Source: Azolla caroliniana (taxonomy: Eukaryota > Polypodiophyta). Taken from it: a stretch of DNA of 64,000 bases. Made by a program: the position numbers and the translations under genes. The notes under the pieces were generated by a model. It had not been told where the DNA came from, made no database searches, and saw nothing but the letters and a program-made list of their open reading frames with translations. Shown piece by piece: positions 11,518-21,415 of the stretch (positions are counted from its first letter, which is position 1; every line of letters starts with the position of its first letter). The stretch lies in NCBI GenBank assembly GCA_043228905.1, contig JBHGNT010000001.1, positions 10,106,001 to 10,170,000 of the forward strand, in the 5' to 3' direction.

Positions 11518-11561
11518 GTAGCCAAGCTATTGTCTTATGCTTCCGCACATACGTTTCAACA
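11096..11561 (+). repeat. 3' LTR of copia C
   Basis: 466 bp with the same ends as the 5' LTR. The (CT)n tract (11467-11509) is longer than in the 5' LTR and accounts for the length difference. GGATA follows at 11562-11566. Confidence 0.92.
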
Positions 11562-11566
11562 GGATA

Positions 11567-12154
11567 TCATCTCACCAACTTGAGATTGAGAATGGTCGGG
11601 CTAATAGAGTCCCTAGAGAGGAAAGGCTATGTAGGTTATGCCACATAGAGATAGAGGATGAGTATCACTTCACATGCAAGTGCCCAACTTATGCCGAGAT
11701 ACAGGTGGAATACCAAGACATATTAGGACCCTCTCCCACCCTCTCCAAACTATTAGATACCCTGAGTGTAAAGAGACTAGGTAGGTATATCTTAGAACTA
11801 AAACAATATAGGGAGAATAAATTACAAAGTGTTAACCATAACCCTTTTACTATTCATCAACATGTAACTAGTGTAATTTTTCAGGAACAAGGGGAGACGA
11901 TGAATGTGGATACACTTACGCCGCTTGGCCTCTCCCTTGAGGAAGCAGAAATGCAAAGAACAACCAAACGCCCTCGGATGCTGGGCTTCAAAACAAGTCG
12001 ACGTGGAGCAGAAAAGATTAAGAAGATAAGGGAACGTGAGCTACGTCGACTAGAAGCTATGGTTGGGGTATCTTTTACATTGGGACCACGGGCCACATCC
12101 ACATCACAACCCTTTGACCTCCCGCTTCTCTTCCAGAGACTTGGATGGAAATGA
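11567..12154 (+). pseudogene. LINE ORF2 C-terminus with CxxC...H...C zinc-binding motif
   Basis: Continuation of the frame interrupted at 7194. It contains IPREERLC-like context (VPREERLCRLCHIE) and EDEYHFTCKCP, a CCHC-type zinc segment typical of the extreme C-terminus of non-LTR retrotransposon ORF2 (zf-RVT-like). A basic Arg/Lys-rich tail follows and the frame ends at 12154. Only the 3' part of the LINE survives. Confidence 0.75.
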
Positions 12155-12356
12155 AATTAGGCCTAGTTTAACATCATTTTCATTGTAGAACATGTTTTTT
12201 ATATAGAACAGTCTTGTTATTTTCTTAGAACTATTTAGCTTAAACTCTATTTTTAACTTATTTTTATTTTTACTTTCGACGAATGGGTAAATATCCCATT
12301 TTTTTGTAAACCATTTATCTCATGGGCCAATTTTGGCCTTAGCAGACGTTAATATA

Positions 12357-12396
<40 letters not shown>

Positions 12397-13905
12397 AGTT
12401 TCTTCTTTTTCCCCCACTTTCTTTTTGCTAAAACGCAATACATATGTAATATCCCCCCCCTTTCTTCCCTCATTTTTTGAAACAATTAGGATTTTGAAAA
12501 GAGCATTATAGCTTGTGTATGTTCTATACATGTGTGTGTATATGCCCTATACAATTGCATATGTATGTATGGCATGTGTGTATGTTGTATATATGTTCAT
12601 GTGTATATATGTACATATTGTATTGTATATATTGTATGTATGGCATGTGTGTATGTATGTACATATTGTATGGCATGTGAGTATGTAGGTTATGTGTTAT
12701 GTGCTTGTGTGTTTGTCCTATTATGTGCATATGTATGTTTTGTATTGCATGGTTGTATGTATGGCATGTGTATATGTATGTATGTATGTGTTATATGGGT
12801 GGGTGGGTGTGTGTGTATAGCACGTGTGTATGTGTTCTATATATATGCATATGTATTGTATTGCATGCATATATATATGTATGTGTTGTGTGTACATATG
12901 GATGTGTGTATGCATCTATGTACATATTGTATTGCATTGTACCATATTGTATTAAATGCATTATTGTATATATTCATTGTATGTATGGCATATGTATATG
13001 TATGTATGTATGTATTGAATTGCATGTGTTGTATATATTGTATGTATGGCATGTGAGTATCTATAATGTGTCTATGTGTTATGTGTGTGTATGTTCTATA
13101 TATGTGCACATGTATGTATTGTATGTATGGCATGTATGTATGTGTGTATGTATTATATGTGCATATGTATGTATGTATGTATGTATGTACATGCTATTTG
13201 TGTGTGTATGTTCTATACATGTGCATATGTATAGGAATATTACATTCGATCATCCACATGTAGATATATACAACACAATACGTACACGTGTATAGCCAAG
13301 GACAATTGTAAAGATACATCTCCAATTGAAACAATCAAGGATAAGATTCTTGGAGATGTTTTAGGTAAATGGATGATAGAATGTAATAGGATGTTTTAGG
13401 TATATTTATGCATGTGCACATGTGAATGAATTTATGTATGTATGTAATATGTAATGTACGTATGTTTGTATGTGTATGCATATATGCATACATGTGTGTG
13501 TGGATGTTTGTTTGTAATATGTATGCATGCATGCATGCATCTATATATGTATTTGTATGTATATCTAATGTATGTATGTTTATGTACATGTAGCAATGTA
13601 TAAATGAATATATGTATATCCATGTACGAATGTACATATGTATATGCATATGTTATGTATGTATGTATGTCTATGTAAATATGCACATTTAAATGTACAT
13701 GATTCAATGTGTATAAATGTGTGATTGCAATATGTGCATAATATCTCTACATATAATGTATGTATGTGTATGTATATGTAGCAATGTATAAATGAACACA
13801 TGTATGTCCATGTACAAATGTACATATGTGTATGCATATATGCATATGTAATGTATGCATGTATGCATATGTCAATGTACATGATTCAATGTATATGTGA
13901 TGTAA
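12155..13905. repeat. simple-sequence region: (CT)n, then long (TATG)-like low-complexity DNA
   Basis: 12358-12393 is a (CT)n run. From about 12520 to 13905 the + strand is dominated by TATG, TGTA and ATGCAT words with no gene-like composition. The same composition resumes at 20973-21052, to the right of the LINE, and at 37140-37560, to the right of the TIR transposon. These three segments are probably one locus split by two insertions. Long ORFs here on both strands are artefacts of the repeat. Confidence 0.85.
13889..13905. repeat. left target-site duplication of the L1-like LINE
   Basis: The 17-bp word ATGTATATGTGATGTAA occurs here and at 20973-20989, bracketing the LINE exactly. The flanks are themselves ATGT-rich, so some chance similarity is possible, but 17 identical bases at both expected boundaries is convincing. 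Confidence 0.8.
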
Positions 13906-13996
13906 GAACCCAAAAAGAAAACAACAAGGGAACGAGTGAAGAACACTACATAGAACGAAAGCGTTACAGAGAACGTTGTAGAAGAAGAGGAAGAAG

Positions 13997-15801
13997 ATGG
14001 TTTACACAGTACAACAGAGGAACTCTAATGCAGCGCCCCCGACATCCTCTTCACGGTCAGTTATCACAGTCGTCTTCACACCGGAAGAAGAAGTTATGCT
14101 GAAAACAGAGGTAAGTCGTTTGCACTCCTATTCAATAGTGTGCAGAGTTATAGGATTAAGACCAAATAGAGGAGAATTGAGAGATCTCCTCCAGGCAGCC
14201 TTTCAACATCGGATTAGCAAAATAATTGATGTTCAATTCCTTGGACATGGTTTCTATCATTTAGAATTGGATACGGACGAGTCCATATTGATAATGTTAA
14301 ATGCTAATATGATTAATATTCGCAATGCAATTGCTTGTTTTATGCCATGGCAATCAGGCTTTGACCCCGTCCAAATGTTAAGTTCCGGACATCAGCTGAT
14401 TCCGATTTCAGTAGTTTTCCCAAGAATTCCTAAAGAATACATGGTTGTGCTTCCATCAATCGCAGCAAGAATCAGTACGTTCTTCCCCCACGGGTGGAGG
14501 CATTAGAAACGAAGATGTTAGGATACTCATCAATTCAGATATTAGTTCCCTCAATGGAAAATTTACCGTCTCAGGTACTTTTACCATCAATTACCGGGAA
14601 TTCAACGTTTATGCAAAAATTAGAATACGTAGGTATGCCCAAACAATGCTTTTATAGTAAGCAAAAAGGTCATGTATTAAAAGATTGTCCAAAAAAAAAG
14701 AAGGGATTTGGATCCCAGAATGGTCGAAGTAATGAACATATAGAGGCTAATCAATTTAATTTGAATAAAAGTCAACAATCACCTCTAGGTGAAGGAATTG
14801 AGAAAGGGAAGAATGTTCAGGCTTCCAAGGATGATAAAGGGAAAAGTATTCAACCCTCCCAAGATGAGATGTGGAAACCAATTGAAAAAAGGCACACAAT
14901 ACCTAATAAGATCATAAAAGCTAAGAGTGATCACGTAAATATAAGGCGTTATGAAGTCTTACAAGAATTGGATAACTCTTTGCCTCAAAATGATGTTCAT
15001 GTATGCCAAACCAGTAAGGGTTCCGAACAATCTACTCTTGCTGGAGAAGAGACCGAATCAGTCAATAATCTCGTTATGTCCACTCAGGGTAAAACAAAAA
15101 CGGTATCAAGTAAAGAACATTTAAAAGTGTCTAATACATCTCGACCAAGTCATAGATCTATAAAAAGATCATCTAGCTTGAGGGGGCTGAATGCAAACTT
15201 CATTCGCACAACCCCGATAAATTCCTTACTAGAAAATAATTGTGATGTTGCAGTCACTAGATGGAATGCCACATATGGATTTGAGTTTTTGAAATCTTTG
15301 GGAGACATGGTTGATAATGGGGATGCAGCAATACGAGTTCATGTCCTTTTCAGATCTATGCAATATCTAGTTGGATTTTCCTTTCCTTTTTGTGGATATG
15401 ATAAACAAACATGGGTAACAACGGATGTTCGATTGGCTGTTAGACAGCAAACATTACATTTTGCAAAATATGTTAATTGTGACAATTTTGGGGAAGCATT
15501 ATTAAGGGGACTTGAGGGAGCAACTATGCAACTTTTGCCAGTGTTTGATGTGATGGGGCGGAGGCAGGTGGTTGTTGCTTTAGACTCTGAGATTCTTCCA
15601 AATTGTGGATATAAATATATTCATGAAGATGGGTTATCGGAAGGCCAAGTATTAGCTAAAGCTCATCATTATTATAGAATGGTATGTGATGCGATACCCT
15701 TATCAGGTTTAATAAGTGGTGAGCAAGATGGCAATGAGGTCACTCTAGAGCCATTAGCGAAAAACATGAAAATGGCATCACAACAACCTAAAATTTCTTA
15801 A
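13997..15801 (+). pseudogene. LINE ORF1 (DUF4283-like with zinc knuckle)
   Basis: Starts MVYTVQQ at 13997 and continues in a shifted frame from about 14494 to 15801. The N-terminal part has the layout of plant LINE ORF1 RNA-binding proteins (DUF4283-like: a short beta-alpha fold ending near IACFMPWQSGF). A CCHC-like knuckle reads CFYSKQKGHVLKDC, with serine where the second Cys is expected. The rest is Ser/Lys-rich, with a structured C-terminal block. One frameshift near 14490 breaks the protein. The stop at 15799-15801 is immediately followed by the ORF2 ATG. Confidence 0.7.
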
Positions 15802-17228
15802 ATGCGAGTGATGCCATGGAATGTTCATGGTTTAGGGGGGGCCTTATATAGACGATACAAACATCGTCTCCGTCAAGAAATCAACAAATGCATAGTGGGT
15901 GGATCCCTAGATTTTCTTTTAATACAAGAACATCATCTAAATACGTTTAGAATTTCTCGTTACAGTTCTATTCTACTTGGGAACTGGGACATGTTTTGGT
16001 CTCCCGCAATAGGCAATACGGAAGTCCGAGGAGGGGTTTGTATGGCTATTTCACAAAGGTGGATGTCATCCATTATCCAAAAACAAGTGGTTATTCCGAG
16101 AAGGGCTCAATTTGTTATTATACAAGAGGAAGAGATTACATGGGGATGTTTAAATATATATGCTCCCAATATTGCATCGGCTCGGCAACAATTTTGGAAA
16201 GATATATTAAATAAATTGCCTTCTCTTGATCATTGGTGTATTGTTGGTTATTTTAATATGCTTGAGGATCCCATCGATAGAATGGGAGGTAGCTCAGTCA
16301 CGATACATGGCCATGAATTAGCTATGTGGGAGCAATTGGTGTTTTCCTTATAAATGTTAGACGCTTGGCATGCTCCTTCCATGGTTCGTACAAACACCTC
16401 ACTTTTGTTTTCAAGATCAGATAGGCGAGTAAATGGTACTAATCTAGCTCGCTTGGATAGATTTTACTTATCTGGCAAATTTCTTTCAGCAACTGGTACG
16501 GTGCATATAATGCCAGGAACTACCTTTTCTGATCATGCTCCAATTATTCTTACACTCTCGACTCAAAAGAATAAAGAATTTGTCAATCTGAAGATTCCTG
16601 AAAACCTGTTGTTAGACAATAGTTTCTCATTACAGGTGATTGATTTATGGTCGCAAAAAGATGTTGGACAATAATCAATGACTATGCGGGTAGCTAATGG
16701 CCTACGAAGTATTTCAGAATTTTTCAGGTGTAAATCTAAGGAAAGGTTTCTTATGATGAAAGAAAAGGAGAAAAGGTCTCGTACTTCTCTTATTTCTTTG
16801 CAACGGGTACAAGAACGTTATCCACATTGTACTTGGATTGCCGAGAAACTTGGGTCAACAAAACAAGAACTTGCTGAAATATTAGAAAAGCGTGCAGAAT
16901 TTCAATATCATCGTAGGACAGCTAATTGGACTCAAACGGGTGACAAATGTACAACTGAGTTTTTTCATGCAAAGAGACCTAATTATAATGTGGTTTCAAT
17001 CAAACAACTACAACATGAGAATGGGACCATCTCATCTGACCCTCAAGTAATGAGAGAAATAGCCACACAATACTATTCTAACCTACTATTAGTTGTTTCC
17101 TTCTCTGATGAAGAATTATTATGTCGGTCACATGTATGGAATAAGTTGAATTCAAGAATAACACAGGATATGAATGTGCGTCTTCAAGATGTTCGTACAT
17201 GTCATGAACTGACTGAAGCACTTCACGC
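15802..17228 (+). pseudogene. LINE ORF2 endonuclease and pre-RT region
   Basis: Begins MRVMPWNVHGLGG, the APE-type endonuclease start (WNVRGL in the family), followed by IQEHHL and the VGYFNM block (GDFN in active enzymes). In-frame TAA codons at 16351-16353 and 16672-16674 divide it, but the frame is otherwise kept to 17228, where the LTR-like element interrupts it. The loss of the Asp in the GDFN-like motif, in addition to the stops, indicates decay. Confidence 0.8.
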
Positions 17229-17983
17229 TGTCGTGCCTTTCGGCTCCGGATCGTTGCGTGAGTCGGGTGGGAACCGCCGAGGTTTTGGACTAGGAGAAAG
17301 AAAAATATGAGATGAGGCTAGTAATGAATAGATTATTAGAAAGAGAGATAGAAATTTCGTGAATCCCACGAGTGTATTGTATTCGATTAATCAATATTTA
17401 GATAAGAATATGTATTTAGATTGAAAGAAAGATATAAGAAACTTGTGAATCCCACAAGTATAGATTATATTATTTTCGTGAATCCCACGATTATATTAAT
17501 CGGTTGGTGTTTTCGGAAATATATCCAATTTCCAAATATTTCACACACAATTACATTGTGCTCCCCATCCTTATGTAGTGATGAGGAAGTCTTAGTAATC
17601 CATGCTTTTTCTCTAACTATAGACCCCATGCTTTTCCTATAGATAGACTATATGCGTTATCTAAAGTGATCATGCTTTTTTCTAACTTGTGCGTTTTTTA
17701 TCATGCACGCTAGATGTGTATGTGTAGCTTTTTCTTTTGTTATGCGTTTTTCTAATGTTTATCCTAGCGTGAATTTACCTTTCTATGTGGGACATCTATG
17801 CTTTAACACTAATGAAATGCTAGTGTAATGGTAAGACATTACATTATTAACATGGAGGTGCAAGGTTCGAATCTTGCCCTATGCATGTTCCATTTATTTT
17901 GCTATTTTCTTCTATTTCTTCATTTTTTATTGAATCTAATACTATATACGTTTTTCACGTAGTGTACAAAATACACTACGACA
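17229..17983 (+). mobile_element. 755-bp LTR-like insertion in LINE ORF2
   Basis: It starts TGTCGTG and ends CTACGACA, giving a short terminal inversion TGTCGT/ACGACA, and is flanked by ACGC (17225-17228 and 17984-17987). Removing it and one ACGC restores the LINE frame across the junction. The interior has repeated GTGAATCCCAC words (17358-17490), a tRNA-like segment (17815-17885) and a terminal hairpin CGTAGTGTA/TACACTACG. It has no coding region. It is best read as a solo LTR, but a non-autonomous DNA element cannot be excluded. Confidence 0.72.
17815..17885 (+). repeat. tRNA-like (SINE-head-like) segment
   Basis: An A-box-like TAGTGTAATGGTAAGAC and a B-box-like GGTTCGAATC lie at tRNA spacing, with a 5-bp GCAAG/CTTGC T-stem. 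The acceptor stem does not pair well, so this is a tRNA-derived sequence rather than a functional tRNA gene. Confidence 0.55.
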
Positions 17984-17987
17984 ACGC

Positions 17988-20930
17988 TTTGCCTAAAAAT
18001 TGTTGTCCAGGTGTGGATGGTCTAACCCCAACATTCTTTATTAAATATTGGGACGTATTCAAAGTAGATTTATGCACAGCATTTCAGCAAATTCTTCGAG
18101 AGGGTAATATACCTTCCTAGTTTACGGAAGGATTGATTTATCTTATCCCTAAATCAGATGGTCCTTCACTTGACATCAAGAGATGGCGGTTGATTACACT
18201 ACTAAATACAGTGTATAAAATTTTAGCTAAAGCAATTAGTATAAGACTTAGTACCATAATACCTACAGTTATACATCCAACTCAAACAAGATTCATTCAA
18301 GAAAGAAGTATTTTGGATAATGTGTACACATTTTGGGAATCTGTGGCTTTGGCAACCAAATCTAATCAAAAGTTGGTTGTTGTTATGCTTGATTTTGAGA
18401 AAGCCTATGATCGTGTTGACTGGGAATTTTTACAAGGAGTATTGACTCGCTTTGGAATTTCAAAAGAATGGATAAAAGGAATTTCCTCATTATATAATAC
18501 TACACAAAGCCGAGTCTTGTTGGCTGGAGATTATGGCCCTTTGTTTTATATTTCTCGATCAGTTCGTCAAGGTTGTCCACTGGCTCCCTTCCTATTTCTG
18601 TTTTTTGCTGAGGCAATGATTTCCTTTTTGAATGCTACTGAGATTGGTATACGTGGACTATGCATTCCACTCTCACATATAGAAGTAAGGGATGTTGAAT
18701 TTGCAGATGACACTGCCCTATACTTAAAAGGTGATTTGGAAAATTTGCAAAAAACAGAAATGGCCATATCCACATTCTGTAAGGCTTCATGTGCATTGGT
18801 TAATTGGAACAAGTCCTATGCATTTTGGGTGGGAGATGTAAATCCTCCGTTATGGAATCCGCATCCGCAATTTCGATGGATACCATCAGGTTGCCTAGTT
18901 CGGTACCTAGGATGTACTATAGGTATTGATCTTTCGATGGAAAATCAACTGGCTCCCCTCTTAGTGTCTTTGAGGCAAAAATTGTTATTATGGAGTTCAA
19001 CCAAGTTGTCTTTTGCTAGTCGGATTGTAGTTGCCAATCAGGTTTTATTGGCTTCAACATGGTATGTTTTGTCGTGTTGGATATTCTCCAAGTCATGTAT
19101 TCTGAAAATACGCAGATTGATTCGTAATTTTCTATGGTCTGGAAAATCGGAAGGCAATGCTCGGTCTAAAGTAAAATGGGATGTTATTACCTTACCTCGC
19201 TCTAAAGGGGGACTATGTATTATTGATCTAGTATACCAATCAAGAGCATTATTAAGTAAGTTGCTCATTAGAGGATTTACGCCGGGGAAAGAGATATGGA
19301 AAGTACTATTGCTTAACCGTTGTTCAGATTGCTCTCCTCAATTAGGTGCCCCCTGGTCTAAGGATGTAAATTGGATATTTAGGGAAAATTTCAGAGTACC
19401 TACAGCCAACAAGTGGGAAGACAAGTTTATTAGAACATTATTTTCAGCATGGAAACAAGTATTACCTGGTTTGCTTCGCAATAAACCTAAACCCAAACAT
19501 TATCTTGAGTATCTCAGACAAAGGATAGTCTGGAATCCGTTGTTTACAACATCAGATGGTTCACTGTTGGGTTCTAGACAATGGTTATCGTGGGGAAAAA
19601 TGGCAGAAGGTCCTACAAAAACAGTTCAGACATGGCAACATTTTTTTATCACGGTCATGGGAAGAACAAAAAGAAATCCTAGGTAGTATGCATGGTGGCC
19701 AAATAATGTATCAACAAATTCAAGATGCTATGAGTAGATTCCCCATTCCACCCAATAACTCTAACCACATATGGGTTGGGGTTTATTCAAGATTGGAAGT
19801 ACTCTTGGTTGTTATGGGATATTCAAATGATAAGACCTACCGATCTTTTGAGGTGGATGAAGCAAACCAATTGCCACAGTCCGGGGGAATGAGGATAGAT
19901 TACCCTTATGCTCTGGAACACAAGATAAGAGTCATCGGATATGCTGACCGGAAATGGTACATTGATCCAATGATTGAGGAAATAAAGACACATTGGAAGT
20001 TGTGGGTGTTGGCTAAAAAACCGGTATTCATATTAGAATGGGATCCAATGGATTATCAGTGGACAAATCCTTTTACGGGTAACAAGTTCAATTTCTTCCA
20101 ATATTCTGTACAATTAGGAAGACATGTGCTTTTAGATACACGAGATGTGATACCGGTTGCATTTCAATATTGGAATCAACAAGGTATTACTCCCCAATTT
20201 CTTGCAAATTTCTGGAGTATTATGGGCAAGAAAACAACCGCATCAAATATTGCATGTACAGTGGTTACTTGTACATCGAGCCTTGCTGGTTGGCACATGG
20301 ATGCATAGGATGGGAGTAGATTCTACCTGTGCACGATGCCATTTACAAATGGAAACTCAAAAACATTGCTTATGGGAATGTACTGAGTCTCAACTGATAT
20401 GGCAACGTCTCCTTAGAATTTTTGCTAACTATTTCTCCCCATTGGTTTTCACTTGGGGCAAGGTGGTTTGGACATCTCTTGTCCGTGATGCATTTCATTA
20501 TGATACCAAATCTATGGACCATGGATTTTGCACTAAATTTGGAAAAGTTCATAAAGTGCCATTATTGTCATTACAGTTTATAGGAATACGAAAGGAAGTC
20601 CAACCAGTATGGGAGATATTGAGTAGTACCACTATATATCATATTTGGAAGGTTAGGTGCTCTCTTATTTTCCATCAACTGAAAACACCACCGGCCGAAT
20701 TGGCTTCAAATATTTGGTTAGACATAGTTCATACTTTGAAGGGACAATGGGATGGTATTATTGGAGATTCTAATGCTAAAATTGCTCAACGGCATGAGTT
20801 TATCACTACATGGAAAGCTACTCCATTCATGACAGCCAACTGTGGTATTCCTCATTGGCATTTTCAACCTCCGAAATTGTTGTTTCCCCCCCCAATCACA
20901 TAGAATTTTAATTTTGTAAAATGATTACAC
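17988..20930 (+). pseudogene. LINE ORF2 reverse transcriptase and C-terminal zinc region
   Basis: The RT domain is nearly intact in one frame (18133-19686 after a TAG at 18118-18120). It has LIPKSDG, the LDFEKAYDRVDWEFL block, QGCPLAPFLF and the catalytic FADD. Downstream the frame shifts twice (about 19560 and about 20160). A terminal zinc-binding segment, CARCHLQMETQKHCLWEC, lies near 20330-20390. It resembles plant L1-clade ORF2. Confidence 0.88.
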
Positions 20931-20972
20931 TAATGACAAGATATCTTTTATAATTTTAAAATTTTAAAAAAT

Positions 20973-20989
20973 ATGTATATGTGATGTAA
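20973..20989. repeat. right target-site duplication of the L1-like LINE
   Basis: Exact copy of the 17-bp word at 13889-13905, directly after the A-rich LINE tail. Confidence 0.8.
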
Positions 20990-21052
20990 TATATGCATAT
21001 GTAATGTATTTATATATGTATGTGTATGTATATATGTACGTATTGTAGTCTA

Positions 21053-21058
21053 TGATAA
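21053..21058. repeat. left 6-bp TSD (TGATAA) of the TIR transposon
   Basis: TGATAA directly precedes the left TIR and is repeated directly after the right TIR at 37134-37139. It cannot be extended by a base on either side, so the duplication is 6 bp. Confidence 0.9.
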
Positions 21059-21093
21059 ACACGTTCGCGTTCACAAGTGGAAGGATCGCGCAT
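21059..21093 (+). repeat. left terminal inverted repeat
   Basis: 35 bp starting ACACGTTCGCGTTCACAAGT. It matches the reverse complement of 37099-37133 except at positions 4 and 29 (C here, T there). The word TGGAAGGAT within it recurs just inside at 21097-21105. Confidence 0.92.
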
Positions 21094-21415
21094 AAATGGA
21101 AGGATAAGGGAAATTTTAGGGCTTTTTCAATGATTTTACAAAACACATTGATACCAATATCATACATGTGCAAACATACTATGAAAAAGGTTAAAAATCC
21201 ACTATTTTCGTGATTTAGAAGTAACTAAAAAAAGACGAATTTCAAAAAGATACATTCTCAATTTATATCACAAACTTTACAACCAATGTTATTTTATAAG
21301 AAACGATTTTTTAGAAATCATAAGAATTCAAAACACATGCTTTTATATTACTCGATTTGTTACAAGCGGAATGTAGTTACACTTAATAGCCAAATATACA
21401 TTCATGATCACTCCT
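21094..21415. other. left subterminal region of the TIR transposon
   Basis: AT-rich non-coding DNA between the left TIR and the end of the candidate transposase gene. Apart from a second ATGGAAGGATAA-like word directly after the TIR, I see no further structure. It probably holds the 3' UTR and polyadenylation signals of the minus-strand gene. Confidence 0.6.

Larger units (their letters stand above)
7195..11561 (+). mobile_element. Ty1/copia element C (deletion derivative, both LTRs present)
   Basis: A 4,367-bp element with two similar LTRs, each starting TGTTGAGCGG and ending TTTCAACA, flanked by the 5-bp duplication GGATA (7190-7194 and 11562-11566). A primer-binding site TGGTATAAGAGC (7638-7649) follows the 5' LTR, and a polypurine tract AGCTTGAGGGGGAG precedes the 3' LTR. 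Internal order is gag, protease, partial integrase, then the RT C-terminal part and RNase H. Most of integrase and the RT catalytic YVDD region are deleted around 9540. It is inserted in a LINE reading frame. Confidence 0.93.
13906..20972 (+). mobile_element. full-length L1-like LINE
   Basis: A 7,067-bp unit running from a short 5' UTR through ORF1, ORF2 and an A-rich 3' end, flanked by a 17-bp duplication. ORF1 has a gag-like region and zinc knuckle. ORF2 has an APE-type endonuclease, reverse transcriptase and a C-terminal zinc segment. A 755-bp LTR-like element is inserted in ORF2. Several stops and frameshifts show it is no longer active. Confidence 0.88.

Noticed and set aside
12524-13882. 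Several long Cys/Tyr/Met- or His/Thr/Ile-rich ORFs on both strands
   Set aside because: They are translations of ATGT-type simple sequence and have no domain or codon signature.
17815-17885. Functional tRNA gene
   Set aside because: A- and B-boxes and a T-stem are visible but the acceptor stem does not pair, and the segment is inside a transposable insertion.
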